From contig NZ_FQZK01000001.1 in assembly GCF_900141985.1 (NCBI RefSeq), positions 596,003 to 660,002 on the forward strand: 64,000 nucleotides of DNA. Direction: 5' to 3'. Shown here one piece after another: positions 25,804 to 34,704 of this stretch. The position numbers and the translations under genes were made by a program. Every line of letters starts with the position of its first letter. Position 1 is the first letter of the stretch. The notes beneath the pieces are model-generated. The model saw nothing but the letters and a program-made list of their open reading frames with translations. It did no database searches and was not told the origin of the DNA. Source of the DNA: Nocardiopsis flavescens. GTDB lineage: Bacteria > Actinomycetota > Actinomycetes > Streptosporangiales > Streptosporangiaceae.

Positions 25804-25830
25804 CCGGGGCGGGTCGGCGGCCCGCCCCGG
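25804..25830 (-). terminator. Terminator after the orphan binding protein
   Basis: CCGGGGCGGG (25804-25813) and CCCGCCCCGG (25821-25830) form a perfect 10-bp stem around 7 nt, downstream of the binding-protein stop on the minus strand. Confidence 0.6.
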
Positions 25831-25856
25831 TCGGGCGGGACCGGGCCGCCGACCGG

Positions 25857-27137
25857 TCAGGAGGCCCCGATGGCGTGCTCGACCTCGGTCATGAACTCGC
25901 GCGCGGCCTCCTGCGGGGTGATGTCCCCGAAGGCGAGCCGGTCGGCGACGCGGGAGCCGATGTCGACGACCCCGCCCGCGCCGATCGGCGGGGCCGGGTT
26001 GCCGTCCACGATGGTGTCCTCGATCCCGGCCATGAACTCCGCCATGCGGGCGTCGCCCTCGGACAGGTCCCCGGCGATCGCCTCGCGGACCTCCAGGTTG
26101 GCCGGCAGGCCCAGGTCCGCCTTGAGCAGTTCGGCCGCCGCGGGGTCGTTGAGCATGTGGTCGACGAACCGCAGCGCCTCTTCCGGGTGCTCGCTGCGGG
26201 CCGAGACGGAGTAGAACATGGCGGGCTTGAAGAACAGCCCGGTCCGCTCGTGCTCGGTCTCGCCCGGGTAGCGGAGCAGTTCGATGTCGCGCCCGGCGGA
26301 CTCGCTCACGTTGCCGACCTGGTTGCTCCAGAAGTGCGCCATCGCGCCCTGGCCGGTGGAGACCACCGACTGCTCCACGCCGCCGGCCTGGATCTCGACC
26401 CCGCGCTCGGCGGAGGGCTGGGCGCCGCTGTCGGCCATCTCCTCGACGATCTCGTACCACTCGGTGAGGGTCTGCTCCGAGAAGCCCAGCCGGCCGTCCT
26501 CGGTGTAGAGCGCCTCGCCGCGCTGGCGGGCGAAGACCTGGAAGCCGGTCTCGTTGTAGGCCATGCTCTGCGACCCGGCGTAGGCGCCGTCGGAGCCCTC
26601 GGAGATCCGCGCGGAGATCTCGGCGTAGTCCTGCCAGGTCCAGGTGTCGTCGTCGGGCATCTCCACCCCGGCCTCCTCGAAGGCCACCGGGTCGGCGTGG
26701 ATCGCGTAGGCGTTGACGCCGCTGGCGATGCCGAACACCCGGCCGTCGAGTTCGCCGCTCTCGGCGACGAGGGGGTCGATCCCGGACACGTCGAGGTCGG
26801 TCAGCTCCAGGAGGGCGCCGCGGTCGCCGTACTCGCGCAGGTAGCGGTCCTCCTGCATGAGGACGTCGGGGGCGTCGCCCGCGGCGGTGGAGGTGGCCAG
26901 GCGGTCCCAGTAGGCGGACCAGTCGGTGCTCTCGCCGCTGACGGAGATGTCGGGGTTCTCGGCCTCGAACTCCTCGATGACCCGGAGCATGGTGGCCTGG
27001 CGCTCGTCCGAGCCCCACCAGGAGAAGCGGAGTTGGACGGGGCCCTCGCCCGGGCTGCCGGAGCAGGCGGCGACGGCCAGGACCGCGAGGGCCGCGGCGG
27101 TGAGGCGGGGGAGACGCGCGGAGGGGAAGGCGGACAT
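25857..27137 (-). CDS. Sugar-type ABC extracellular solute-binding lipoprotein, orphan
   Basis: The 426-aa protein has a lipoprotein signal (LTAAALAVLAVAACSGS, lipobox Cys near residue 26). The family 1 binding-protein fold is recognised from QLRFSWWGSDERQATMLRVI, YLREYGDRGALLELTDLDVSG and PEEALRFVDHMLNDP. These proteins usually deliver oligosaccharides to two MalFG-type permeases. No permease or ATPase lies nearby, which is unusual. Two LacI-type palindromes upstream predict carbohydrate-responsive repression. The ATG at 27137 has GAAGGGACG just before it. Confidence 0.88.
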   Translation of the reverse strand: MSAFPSARLPRLTAAALAVLAVAACSGSPGEGPVQLRFSWWGSDERQATMLRVIEEFEAENPDISVSGESTDWSAYWDRLATSTAAGDAPDVLMQEDRYLREYGDRGALLELTDLDVSGIDPLVAESGELDGRVFGIASGVNAYAIHADPVAFEEAGVEMPDDDTWTWQDYAEISARISEGSDGAYAGSQSMAYNETGFQVFARQRGEALYTEDGRLGFSEQTLTEWYEIVEEMADSGAQPSAERGVEIQAGGVEQSVVSTGQGAMAHFWSNQVGNVSESAGRDIELLRYPGETEHERTGLFFKPAMFYSVSARSEHPEEALRFVDHMLNDPAAAELLKADLGLPANLEVREAIAGDLSEGDARMAEFMAGIEDTIVDGNPAPPIGAGGVVDIGSRVADRLAFGDITPQEAAREFMTEVEHAIGAS

Positions 27138-27172
27138 GGGGAACGTCCCTTCGGCAGCACGGGGACCGTGGC

Positions 27173-27188
27173 TGGTAAGCGCTATCCA
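27173..27188 (-). promoter_or_regulatory. LacI-type operator, proximal
   Basis: TGGTAAGCGCTATCCA has the central AGCGCT of LacI/GalR operators with imperfect outer symmetry. It is 36 nt upstream of the binding-protein start. Confidence 0.55.
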
Positions 27189-27338
27189 TAACGCGGGAGT
27201 GTTCATCTTTAACAGCGATTCACAGGCGCCGTCAATACTTTTCGGCCCCCACGGGGCGCAGGGGCCCCTGATCTCCCACCCTGGGACACGGTCCCGACAC
27301 CGGGAGTGAGGGCGCGCGACCCGGAGGGCCTCTGGTCG

Positions 27339-27350
27339 GAAAGCGCTTTC
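27339..27350 (-). promoter_or_regulatory. LacI-type operator, distal
   Basis: GAAAGCGCTTTC is a perfect 12-bp palindrome sharing AAGCGCT with the proximal site, about 165 bp further upstream. Nothing else was recognised between 27190 and 27690. Confidence 0.5.
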
Positions 27351-27693
27351 TAGCGCGCCGCGCGCCGCGCGGACGCCCCGGCAGGGACGCGCTCGGCGGG
27401 CGGCCGAAGAAGGCGCCGGGGGCGGGCGGCCACTCCCCCGGCGCACGTCGCGGGCCCCGGTCCAGGGCATGCCCGTCACGTGTGCGCCGCCGACCGGCCG
27501 GCGCGGGCACCCGGAGGCGGGCCGTGCACACCGCACAGCACGGCCCGGCCGTGGCGAAACCGGCAGCGCGCGAAGGAGGCGCCGGGGCGGGCGTCGGCCC
27601 GGCTTCCGGAGGGGGACGCCGTGGCCGGGGGCACCGGGCGGTACCGGCGGGCGGGGCGCGAGAGCGCCGCGGGCGGGCCTCCCCACGCCTCCC

Positions 27694-27721
27694 GGCGTGT
27701 CCTCGACGTGGAGGACACGCC
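27694..27721 (-). terminator. Terminator after the iron-siderophore operon
   Basis: GGCGTGTCCTC (27694-27704) and GAGGACACGCC (27711-27721) form a perfect 11-bp stem with a 6-nt loop, 21 nt beyond the ATPase stop on the minus strand. Confidence 0.75.
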
Positions 27722-27741
27722 CCGGCGGGCGGGCCCCGCGG

Positions 27742-28551
27742 TCAGTCGGCGGAGGCGTCGTGGTGGCGGCCGATGGGCAGCATCAGCGGCCGTCCCGACA
27801 CGGGGTCGGTGATGATGCGGCTGCGCAGACCGAACACCGCCTCCACCGTCTCGGGCGTGAGCACCTGCTCGGGGGTGCCCGCGGCGTGCAGGCCCCCGTC
27901 GGCCAGGGCGATGAGGTGGTCGGCGTAGCGGGCGGCCAGGTTGAGGTCGTGCAGCACCATGACGATGGTCGTGCCCATCGACCGGTTGAGGTCGGTGAGC
28001 AGGTCCAGCACCTCCACCTGGTGGCTGACGTCCAGGAACGTCGTCGGCTCGTCCAGCAGCAGCAAGTCGGTGCGCTGGGCGAGCGCCATCGCGATCCACA
28101 CCCGCTGGCGCTGCCCGCCGGACAGCTCGTCCACCGGGCGGTCCGCCAGCTCCAGGGTCCCGGTGGCCACCAGGGCGGCGGCCACCGCCTCGTCGTCCTC
28201 GCGGGTCCACCGCGAGAACATCCCCTGGTGGGGGTGGCGTCCGCGGCCCACCAGGTCGCTCACCGCGATCCCCTCGGGGGCGATCGGCGACTGCGGCAGC
28301 AGCCCCAGGGTGCGGGCGACCTCCTTGGAGGGCATCTTGTGCACCCGCTCCCCGTCCAGCAGCACGTGGCCGCCCCTGGGGGACAGCAGCCGCGACATCG
28401 CCTTCAGCAGCGTGGACTTGCCGCAGGCGTTGGCGCCGACGATGACGGTGACGGCCCCGGGCGGGACCTCCAGGGCCAGGGACTCGACGACGACCCGGTC
28501 CTGGTACCCGAGGGTCAGGTCCTCGACGAGGAGTGAGTGTTCCGTGGTCAC
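27742..28551 (-). CDS. Iron-siderophore ABC transporter ATPase (FecE/FepC type)
   Basis: The 269-aa protein has the full ABC set: Walker A GANACGKSTLLKAMS (about residues 37-51), Q-loop LLPQSPIAPEG, signature VDELSGGQRQRVWIAMALAQ, Walker B LLLLDEPTTFLDVSHQ and the switch His in VMVLHDLNLAARY. The start is a GTG, VTTEHSLLVEDLTL, overlapping the stop of the upstream permease by 4 bp. It is the last gene of the leftward operon binding protein, permease, permease, ATPase. Confidence 0.95.
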   Translation of the reverse strand: MTTEHSLLVEDLTLGYQDRVVVESLALEVPPGAVTVIVGANACGKSTLLKAMSRLLSPRGGHVLLDGERVHKMPSKEVARTLGLLPQSPIAPEGIAVSDLVGRGRHPHQGMFSRWTREDDEAVAAALVATGTLELADRPVDELSGGQRQRVWIAMALAQRTDLLLLDEPTTFLDVSHQVEVLDLLTDLNRSMGTTIVMVLHDLNLAARYADHLIALADGGLHAAGTPEQVLTPETVEAVFGLRSRIITDPVSGRPLMLPIGRHHDASAD

Positions 28552-29624
28552 AGGGAGCCTCCCGCGCGGTGGGTGCGGACGATCAGGTAGACGAGGTAGG
28601 GCGCGCCCAGCACGCCGGTGACGACGCCGACGGGGAAGCGGGTGCCGAGCAGGTACTGCCCGGCGAAGTCCGCGACCAGCACCAGCAGCGCGCCGACCAG
28701 GGCCGAGGGCAGCAGCAGGGAGCCGCCCGGGCCCACCAGGCGCGCCGCGATCGGCCCGGACAGGAACGCCACGAACGCGATCGGGCCCGCGGCGGCGGTC
28801 GCGAACGCGATGAGCCCCACCGCCGCGACGATGAGGAGCAGCCGGGTGCGGTCCACCCGCACCCCCAGCGCGGCGGCGGTGTCGTCGCCCAGCCGCAGCG
28901 CGTCCAGGTCGCCGCCCCTGGCGAGCAGCACGGGGGCCAGGACCGCCAGGGCGATCACCACGGGGACGACGTCGCCCCAGGTGGTGCCGTTGAGGCTGCC
29001 GGTGAGCCAGCGCAGCGCCTCCTGGAGGTCCCACTGGGCGGCCCGGTCCAGGATGTGGTCGGTGACGCTCTGGAGCATGGCGGCGATGCCGATGCCCACC
29101 AGGACCAGCCGCCCGCCGGCCACCCCGTTGCGGTACGCCAGCACGTACACCAGCAGCGCCACGGCCAGGCCGGACACGATGGCGAACGCCGAGACGCCGA
29201 CGCCCTCCAGGGAGAGCACCACGATCGCGAACGTGGCCGCCGCCCCGGCCCCGGCGCTGATACCGATGATGTCGGGGCTGGCCAGCGGGTTGCGCAGCAT
29301 GGTCTGGAAGGTCACGCCGGCCATGCCGAAGCACAGCCCGGCGACCACGGCCAGCACCGCCCGGGGCAGCCGCAGCCGCCCGACCGTGAACGTGGCGCCG
29401 GGGACGTCGCGGCCCAGGATCACGCCGACCACGTCGGCGGGCGGATAGAAGGTGCGCCCGAACATGAGGGTGACGGCGAACCCGCCGAGGATGAGGGCGC
29501 TCAGCAGGGCGATGACGACCAGGCGCCGCCGTCCCCGGCCGCGCCGCCCCCGGGCGACGGCCGCCACGACGTCCGCGTCGGGCGCGGCGTGGGGCCGGGT
29601 GGTGTCGATGGCGGAACCGCTCAC
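28548..29624 (-). CDS. Iron-siderophore ABC transporter permease 2 (FecCD family)
   Basis: The 358-aa integral membrane protein has about nine helices. VGRLRLPRAVLAVVAGLCFG and VTFQTMLRNPLASPDIIGIS are FecCD signatures, with the EAA-like loop ALRLGDDTAAALGVRVDRTR. The start is a GTG (VSGSAIDTTRPH) that overlaps the preceding permease by 4 bp. It pairs with permease 1 to form the channel. Confidence 0.93.
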   Translation of the reverse strand: MSGSAIDTTRPHAAPDADVVAAVARGRRGRGRRRLVVIALLSALILGGFAVTLMFGRTFYPPADVVGVILGRDVPGATFTVGRLRLPRAVLAVVAGLCFGMAGVTFQTMLRNPLASPDIIGISAGAGAAATFAIVVLSLEGVGVSAFAIVSGLAVALLVYVLAYRNGVAGGRLVLVGIGIAAMLQSVTDHILDRAAQWDLQEALRWLTGSLNGTTWGDVVPVVIALAVLAPVLLARGGDLDALRLGDDTAAALGVRVDRTRLLLIVAAVGLIAFATAAAGPIAFVAFLSGPIAARLVGPGGSLLLPSALVGALLVLVADFAGQYLLGTRFPVGVVTGVLGAPYLVYLIVRTHRAGGSL

Positions 29625-30664
29625 AGTGCACGGACCTTGTGTCGGCGGACGATGGAGATGAAGACGGGGGCGCCGATGAGCGCGGTCACGATGCCGACGT
29701 CGACCTCGGCGGGCCGGGCGACGATGCGGCCGAGCACGTCGGCGGCGGTCAGCAGGGCGGCGCCGCCCAGGGCGGAGAACGGCAGCAGCCACCGGTGGTC
29801 GCCGCCGATGAGCATCCGGAAGGCGTGCGGCACGACCAGGCCGACGAAGGCGATGGGGCCGGTGACGGCGGTGCTCGCCCCGCACAGGACGACGGCGCCC
29901 AGGGAGGCCCCGGCGCGGGCCGCGGCGACCCGGGTGCCCAGCCCGGCGGCGAGTTCGTCGCCCAGGGCGAGCAGGTCCAGGCCGCGCGCGGACAGCAGGC
30001 ACACCAGGCCGCCGAACGCCAGGAAGGGCAGGACCTGGGAGATGGCGTCGAAGGTGCCGCCGCCCACGCCGCCGATCTGCCAGGACCGGACGCTCTCGGC
30101 GATGTCGCCGCGCGGCAGCGCCACGGCGGTGATGAACGACGCCAGCGCGGCCGAGGTGGCGGCCCCGGCCAGCGCGAGTTTGAGGGGGGTGGGCCCGCCG
30201 CGGCCCAGCGAGCCGACGACGTACACGGCGACGGCGGTGACCGCCGCCCCGGTGATCGCCACCCAGATCTGCCCGGTGGAGGAGGACAGCCCGAAGTAGG
30301 CGATGCCGGTGACCACGGCCAGCGAGGCGCCCATGTTGACGCCGAGGATGCCGGGGTCGGCCAGCGGGTTGCGGGTGACGCCCTGCATGACGGCCCCGGC
30401 CAGGCCCAGCGCGGCCCCGGCGAGCACGGCGAGCAGGGTGCGCGGGATGCGCTTGGCCACGGCCGCCCGGCCGAAGCCCTCGGTGTCGCCGCCCAGGGCG
30501 GCGACGATGTCGGGCCAGGAGACGTGGCGCGAGCCCACGGTGATCGAGGCGAACATCAGGCCCAGGAGCACCGCGACGAGCAGGAGCAGCCACAGGCCCT
30601 TGGCGCGCCGGGGGCGCCGCACGGCGGCGGCGCCCTCGGGGGTGGCGGTCTCGACCACGGTCAC
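29621..30664 (-). CDS. Iron-siderophore ABC transporter permease 1 (FecCD family)
   Basis: The 347-aa membrane protein has about nine helices, with AKRIPRTLLAVLAGAALG and VMQGVTRNPLADPGILGVN as FecCD signatures and LALGDELAAGLGTRVAAAR as the ATPase-contact loop. The start is a GTG at 30664 (VTVVETATPEG) overlapping the binding-protein stop by 4 bp. It is therefore co-translated with its partners. Confidence 0.93.
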   Translation of the reverse strand: MTVVETATPEGAAAVRRPRRAKGLWLLLLVAVLLGLMFASITVGSRHVSWPDIVAALGGDTEGFGRAAVAKRIPRTLLAVLAGAALGLAGAVMQGVTRNPLADPGILGVNMGASLAVVTGIAYFGLSSSTGQIWVAITGAAVTAVAVYVVGSLGRGGPTPLKLALAGAATSAALASFITAVALPRGDIAESVRSWQIGGVGGGTFDAISQVLPFLAFGGLVCLLSARGLDLLALGDELAAGLGTRVAAARAGASLGAVVLCGASTAVTGPIAFVGLVVPHAFRMLIGGDHRWLLPFSALGGAALLTAADVLGRIVARPAEVDVGIVTALIGAPVFISIVRRHKVRAL

Positions 30665-31695
30665 TCGGCCTTGTCGGCGGCCTCGGCCAGCAGCGACAGG
30701 TAGTCGTCCAGGACCCAGGAGATGGCCAGCGGGGTCGGGTTGGCGGCGGTGCCCAGGGGGTCGGTGCCGGGCAGCGGGACGATGGCGCCGTTCTCCACGG
30801 CGGGCATCTGGGACAGCAGCGGGTCGCCCTCCAGGGCCTCGACCAGCTCGTCGCCGCCGTAGGTGACGATGATGTCGACGTCGCCGAAGGTGTCGGCCTG
30901 CTCGGCGCTGTGGGTCAGCGAGAAGGCGTCGGTCTCGGCGGAGGCGGTGGCCACGCTCTCGGGGGTGGACAGGCCCAGGTCCTCGAAGAAGAGGGCGCGG
31001 GTGTCGTGGTTGGTGTAGAAGCTGACCTCGCTGAGGTCGGAGGTGTCCACGTGGGTGAGGAACATGGCGGAGGCGCCCTCCAGGGAGGGGTACTCGGCCG
31101 CCGCGGCGGCGATCTCCTCCTCCAGGTCGGCGATGAGGGCCTCGCCCTCCTCGGCCATGCCCATGCCCTGGCTGTTGAAGGCGATCATGTCCTGCCAGGG
31201 GGTGCCCCAGGCGGTCTCGGGGTAGGCGACGACCGGCGCGATCTCGCTGAGGGTGTCGTAGTCCTCCTGCGTGAGGCCGGAGTAGGACGCGAGGATGACG
31301 TCGGGCGCGGTGTCGGCGACGGCCTCGAAGTCGATGCCGTCGGTCTCGTCGAACAGCACCGGGGTCTCGGCGTCGAGCTCTTCGAGCTTCTCGGCGACCC
31401 AGGGCAGCAGGCCGTCGCCGTCGTCGTCGCCGAAGTTGGCGGCGGCCATGCCCACGGGGACCACGCCCAGGGCGAGGGGGACCTCGTGGTTGGCCCAGGC
31501 GACGGTGGCGACGCGCTCGGGCTTGGACTCCAGGGTGGTGGTGCCCAGGGCGTGCTCGATGGTGACGGGGGTCCAGTCGCCGGAGGCCTCGCCGCCCCCC
31601 TGGCCGGCGGGCTCGGAGGAGGAGCAGGCGGCGAGCCCGGCGGTGAGCAGCGCGACCGCGGCGACGGCGGCGGGCTTGAGGAGAACGCGGGACAT
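30661..31695 (-). CDS. Iron-siderophore ABC transporter binding lipoprotein
   Basis: The 344-aa protein has a lipobox signal (ALLTAGLAACSSSEP, Cys near residue 24) and the FepB/FecB fold, seen in VTIEHALGTTTLESKPERVA and AVADTAPDVILASYSGLTQE. It binds ferric siderophore outside the cell. The ATG at 31695 is preceded by AAGGACACC. It is the first gene of the four-gene uptake operon, and an iron box lies 98 nt upstream. It is clearly different from the orphan binding protein at 13115. Confidence 0.94.
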   Translation of the reverse strand: MSRVLLKPAAVAAVALLTAGLAACSSSEPAGQGGGEASGDWTPVTIEHALGTTTLESKPERVATVAWANHEVPLALGVVPVGMAAANFGDDDGDGLLPWVAEKLEELDAETPVLFDETDGIDFEAVADTAPDVILASYSGLTQEDYDTLSEIAPVVAYPETAWGTPWQDMIAFNSQGMGMAEEGEALIADLEEEIAAAAAEYPSLEGASAMFLTHVDTSDLSEVSFYTNHDTRALFFEDLGLSTPESVATASAETDAFSLTHSAEQADTFGDVDIIVTYGGDELVEALEGDPLLSQMPAVENGAIVPLPGTDPLGTAANPTPLAISWVLDDYLSLLAEAADKAE

Positions 31696-31792
31696 GGTGT
31701 CCTTCCGATCAGGGGGACCGCGCCCGGCGGGACGCGGCCGAGCGTCCCGCCGGGGGCGTCGTCGCAGGGCAGGGGCCCGCGACAACGGGAGA

Positions 31793-31811
31793 TAAGGGTT
31801 GCCTAACCGAA
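31793..31811 (-). promoter_or_regulatory. Iron box of the siderophore uptake operon
   Basis: TAAGGGTTGCCTAACCGAA matches the iron-box consensus at 14 of 19 positions, with the CCTAACC half intact. It predicts repression by an iron-loaded DmdR/IdeR protein. Confidence 0.75.
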
Positions 31812-31894
31812 CTTAGGGTGCATTTACCCGACGCGCAATCACGTAGAAGCGACAGTCTTTGTCGCAAAACGGACATCAGGCCGCCGGATCGCCC

Positions 31895-32701
31895 TCACCG
31901 GGCCCGGAAACGGCCGGGGCTGGTGCCCGTGATGCGGCGGAACGCCGTGCCGAAAGCGCTCGCCGAGTGATAGCCGACACACACCGCCACCTCCTCGATG
32001 TCCTCCCCGCGGGTCAGCAGGGCGATGGCGTGGCGGACCCGCGCGGTGGTCACCCAGCGGTGGAAGCCCAGCCCCGTCTCAGAGCGGAACGCCCGGGTGA
32101 GGGTGCGGGTGCTCACCCCCAGCCGGGCCGCCCACGCCGCCAGGGTGGTGGTGTCGGCGGGGTCCTCCAGCACGGCCGCCACGATGGGCGCCAGCAGCGG
32201 GGAGTCGGGGAGCTGGAGCAGGATCTCGTTGCGGGCCGGGGCGATCAGGTCCACGACCATGGCCTCGGTGCGGGTGCGCTCGTCCCCGGACAGCCCCTCC
32301 CCCGACAGCCGGTCCAGCAGCAGGCGCAGCAGCGGGGTGACCTCCACCGCCACCGCCCGGTCGGCGATCGCGGGCACCGCGTGCACCCCGAAGTGCGCGG
32401 CCCGGTGCCGGGTCCCGGCGGGCGTCCACCCGCTGTGGCGCACCCCGGCGGGGATCCACAGGCCCACGGTGGAGGTGATGGTCCACACGCGCGCCCCGAC
32501 CGTCGCGGAGGAGGCACCGCGCGCGTTCCAGAGGAGTTCGTGGGTGGGGTGGGCGTGCTCCTCCCAGAAGGTGTCGCGGGCGATGACCTCGTCCGAGCCC
32601 CGCACCACGAACGGCACGTCGATCTCGCCGGCCTCGTAGACGGGCAGGCGGCGGTTGTCGAAACCCGGGTCCGCGCCGGGAAGGACGTCTCGTATGACCA
32701 C
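31895..32701 (-). CDS. AraC-family transcriptional regulator
   Basis: The 268-aa protein has a cupin-like N-terminal sensor (about residues 30-110, including VGLWIPAGVRHSGWTP). A C-terminal AraC domain of two helix-turn-helices follows (about 170-268): LAAWAARLGVSTRTLTRAF and VAVCVGYHSASAFGTAFRRI. It is upstream of the iron operon on the same strand, so it could be a siderophore-responsive activator, as in several actinobacteria. The start is uncertain: the GTG at 32701 (VVIRDVLPGADPG) is used, without a clear ribosome-binding site. Confidence 0.85.
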   Translation of the reverse strand: MVIRDVLPGADPGFDNRRLPVYEAGEIDVPFVVRGSDEVIARDTFWEEHAHPTHELLWNARGASSATVGARVWTITSTVGLWIPAGVRHSGWTPAGTRHRAAHFGVHAVPAIADRAVAVEVTPLLRLLLDRLSGEGLSGDERTRTEAMVVDLIAPARNEILLQLPDSPLLAPIVAAVLEDPADTTTLAAWAARLGVSTRTLTRAFRSETGLGFHRWVTTARVRHAIALLTRGEDIEEVAVCVGYHSASAFGTAFRRITGTSPGRFRAR

Positions 32702-33023
32702 GTCGTCAAGGGTACGGCCCGGTCCCGGGCCCCTCCCCGACCGGTGCGGCCGAAGGGCTCCGGGGCCCGGCGGTACCGGGGCGCACGCGTCCCCGGACCC
32801 GACCGGCACCGGCAAATCCCGGAGGGCGTCCGTGGGACGCCCGTCCGGCGACCGGCCGCCCCGCCGGAAGGGGGCACGTCCGGACGCGCCCCCGGCGGCG
32901 GGCCGTCCGCCTCCTGCGGTCCCGGCCGGGGCGCGGGGCTTTCGCGGGGCGGGGTACCAGGGATACACCTGTACGGGGCGGCGGAGCGAGGGCCGTCCCG
33001 CAGGCACTCGACGGAGGAGCTCC
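32702..33023. other. Intergenic, no gene recognised
   Basis: GC-rich spacer between divergent AraC and aminotransferase genes. Only the ribosome-binding site ACGGAGGAG of the downstream gene is recognisable. Confidence 0.6.
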
Positions 33024-34241
33024 ATGACGGCGTTCGACCCCACCGCGTTCCGCGCGCAGTTCCCCTCCCTGGAATCGGGGATCGCCCACTTCGACGGGCC
33101 CGGGGGCACCCAGACCCCCGCCCGGGTCGGGGAGGCGGTCGCCCGCACGCTGACCGGGCCGCTCTCCAACCGGGGCGGGTCGGTGGCGTCGGAGGCCAAC
33201 GCGGAGGCGGCCGTGGCGGCGTTCCGCCGCGCCTACGCCGACCTGCTGGGCTGCGCCCCCGAGGGGGTCGTGTACGGGCGCAGCGCCACCCAGCTCACCT
33301 ACGACTTCTCCCGCCACCTGTCCCAGGGGTGGGGCCCCGGCGACGAGGTCGTGGTCACCCGGCTGGACCACGACTCCAACGTCCGCCCCTGGGTCCAGGC
33401 CGCCGAGCGGACCGGCGCGACGGTGCGGTGGATCGACTTCGACCCGGCCACCGCCGAGCCCGACCTGTCCGACCTGGACGCGGTGGTCAACCCCCGCACC
33501 CGCCTGGTCGCCGTGGGCGCCGCCTCCAACCTGCTGGGCACCCGGTTCCCGGTCCGGGCGGTCGCCGACCGCGCCCACGCCGTCGGGGCGCTCGTGTACG
33601 TGGACGGGGTCCACCACGCCGCGCACGCGGTGGTGGACGTGCGGGAGCTGGGCGCCGACTTCTACGTGTGCTCGCCCTACAAGTTCCTGGGGCCGCACTG
33701 CGCGGTGCTGGCCGCCGCCCCGGCGCTGCTGGAGACCGTGGTCCCCGACAAGCTGGTGCCCTCCACCGACGCGGTGCCCGAGCGGTTCGAGTTCGGCACG
33801 CTGCCCTACGAGACCATGGCCGGGGCCACGGAGGCGGTGGAGGTGCTGGCCGACCTGGCGCCGGGGGGCGACGGCCGGCGCGCGCGGCTGGCCGCCGCCC
33901 GGCTGCTGCTGGAGGAGCACGAGACGGCCCTGCGCGACCGGGTGGAGGCGGGCCTGGCCGGGCTGGGCGGCGCGGTGCGGGTGCACTCGCGCGCGGCCGA
34001 GCGGACCCCGACGCTGTTCATGACCTTCCCCGGCCGCCGCAGCACCGACGTGTCCCGGTTCCTGGCCGAACGCGGTGTGCTGGCGCCCGCGGGGAGCTTC
34101 TACGCCTACGAGGCGTTCGCCCGGCTGGCCCCGGACGACACCGCCGGGCTGCGCGTGGGCATGGCGCCCTACAGCAGCGAGGAGGACGTCGACCGCCTGC
34201 TGTCCGGGCTGGCCGACGCCCTGCGGGTCCGGGAGTACTGA
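33024..34241 (+). CDS. Class V aminotransferase / cysteine desulfurase-like PLP protein
   Basis: The 405-aa protein has the class V aminotransferase fold. FDGPGGTQTPARVGEAVA opens it, VVVTRLDHDSNVRPW (about residue 112) is the substrate loop, VYVDGVHHAAHAVVDV contains the PLP-binding Asp/His pair, and FYVCSPYKFLGPHC holds the Schiff-base Lys near residue 218. The active-site Cys of true cysteine desulfurases was not identified, so the reaction may be a lyase or desulfurase on another substrate. ACGGAGGAG precedes the ATG. Two hairpins follow. Confidence 0.85.
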   Translation: MTAFDPTAFRAQFPSLESGIAHFDGPGGTQTPARVGEAVARTLTGPLSNRGGSVASEANAEAAVAAFRRAYADLLGCAPEGVVYGRSATQLTYDFSRHLSQGWGPGDEVVVTRLDHDSNVRPWVQAAERTGATVRWIDFDPATAEPDLSDLDAVVNPRTRLVAVGAASNLLGTRFPVRAVADRAHAVGALVYVDGVHHAAHAVVDVRELGADFYVCSPYKFLGPHCAVLAAAPALLETVVPDKLVPSTDAVPERFEFGTLPYETMAGATEAVEVLADLAPGGDGRRARLAAARLLLEEHETALRDRVEAGLAGLGGAVRVHSRAAERTPTLFMTFPGRRSTDVSRFLAERGVLAPAGSFYAYEAFARLAPDDTAGLRVGMAPYSSEEDVDRLLSGLADALRVREY

Positions 34242-34258
34242 CCGCGCGGGCCGGTGGG

Positions 34259-34289
34259 GCCCTCCCCGCCTGACACGGGCGGGGAGGGC
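34259..34289 (+). terminator. Terminator hairpin after the PLP gene
   Basis: GCCCTCCCCGCC (34259-34270) and GGCGGGGAGGGC (34278-34289) form a perfect 12-bp stem around 7 nt. Confidence 0.75.
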
Positions 34290-34298
34290 GCCGGTGCC

Positions 34299-34322
34299 GG
34301 TGCGGACCGCGGGGTCCGCACC
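34299..34322 (+). terminator. Second terminator hairpin
   Basis: GGTGCGGACC (34299-34308) and GGTCCGCACC (34313-34322) form a 10-bp stem with a 4-nt loop just after the first. The rest of 34323-34704 shows no gene. Confidence 0.6.
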
Positions 34323-34704
34323 GACCGCCCCGCTACCCCGGTGCCCCGCGCCGACGCCCCGGACCGGCCCGCACCGGCCCGCCGCGCCGTGGGCGGGGGG
34401 CGGCCACCGCGCCCGTCCGGCCTCACCGGCCGCCGTGCGCGAGAGCTCTGGAAGACAGGCCCCGGCCGCCCTACGGGAGAGCCCGGGGAGACCGCCCCCG
34501 CCTCCGGGGCGGGCACCGGAGCGCACGGGAACATCCGCCCGGGACACCCGGGAGGTGTCTTCCGGCTCTCGTGGGGAAGGGGGCGTGGGCAAAGGCGCAC
34601 CCTCCGCTCACCGCGGCGCGACACACCCTGTGAAAGGGTGAACCCGCACGGGAACGGCCCCAGCGCCACCACCATCACCATCCGTATCGGAGACGAAAGC
34701 AGTC

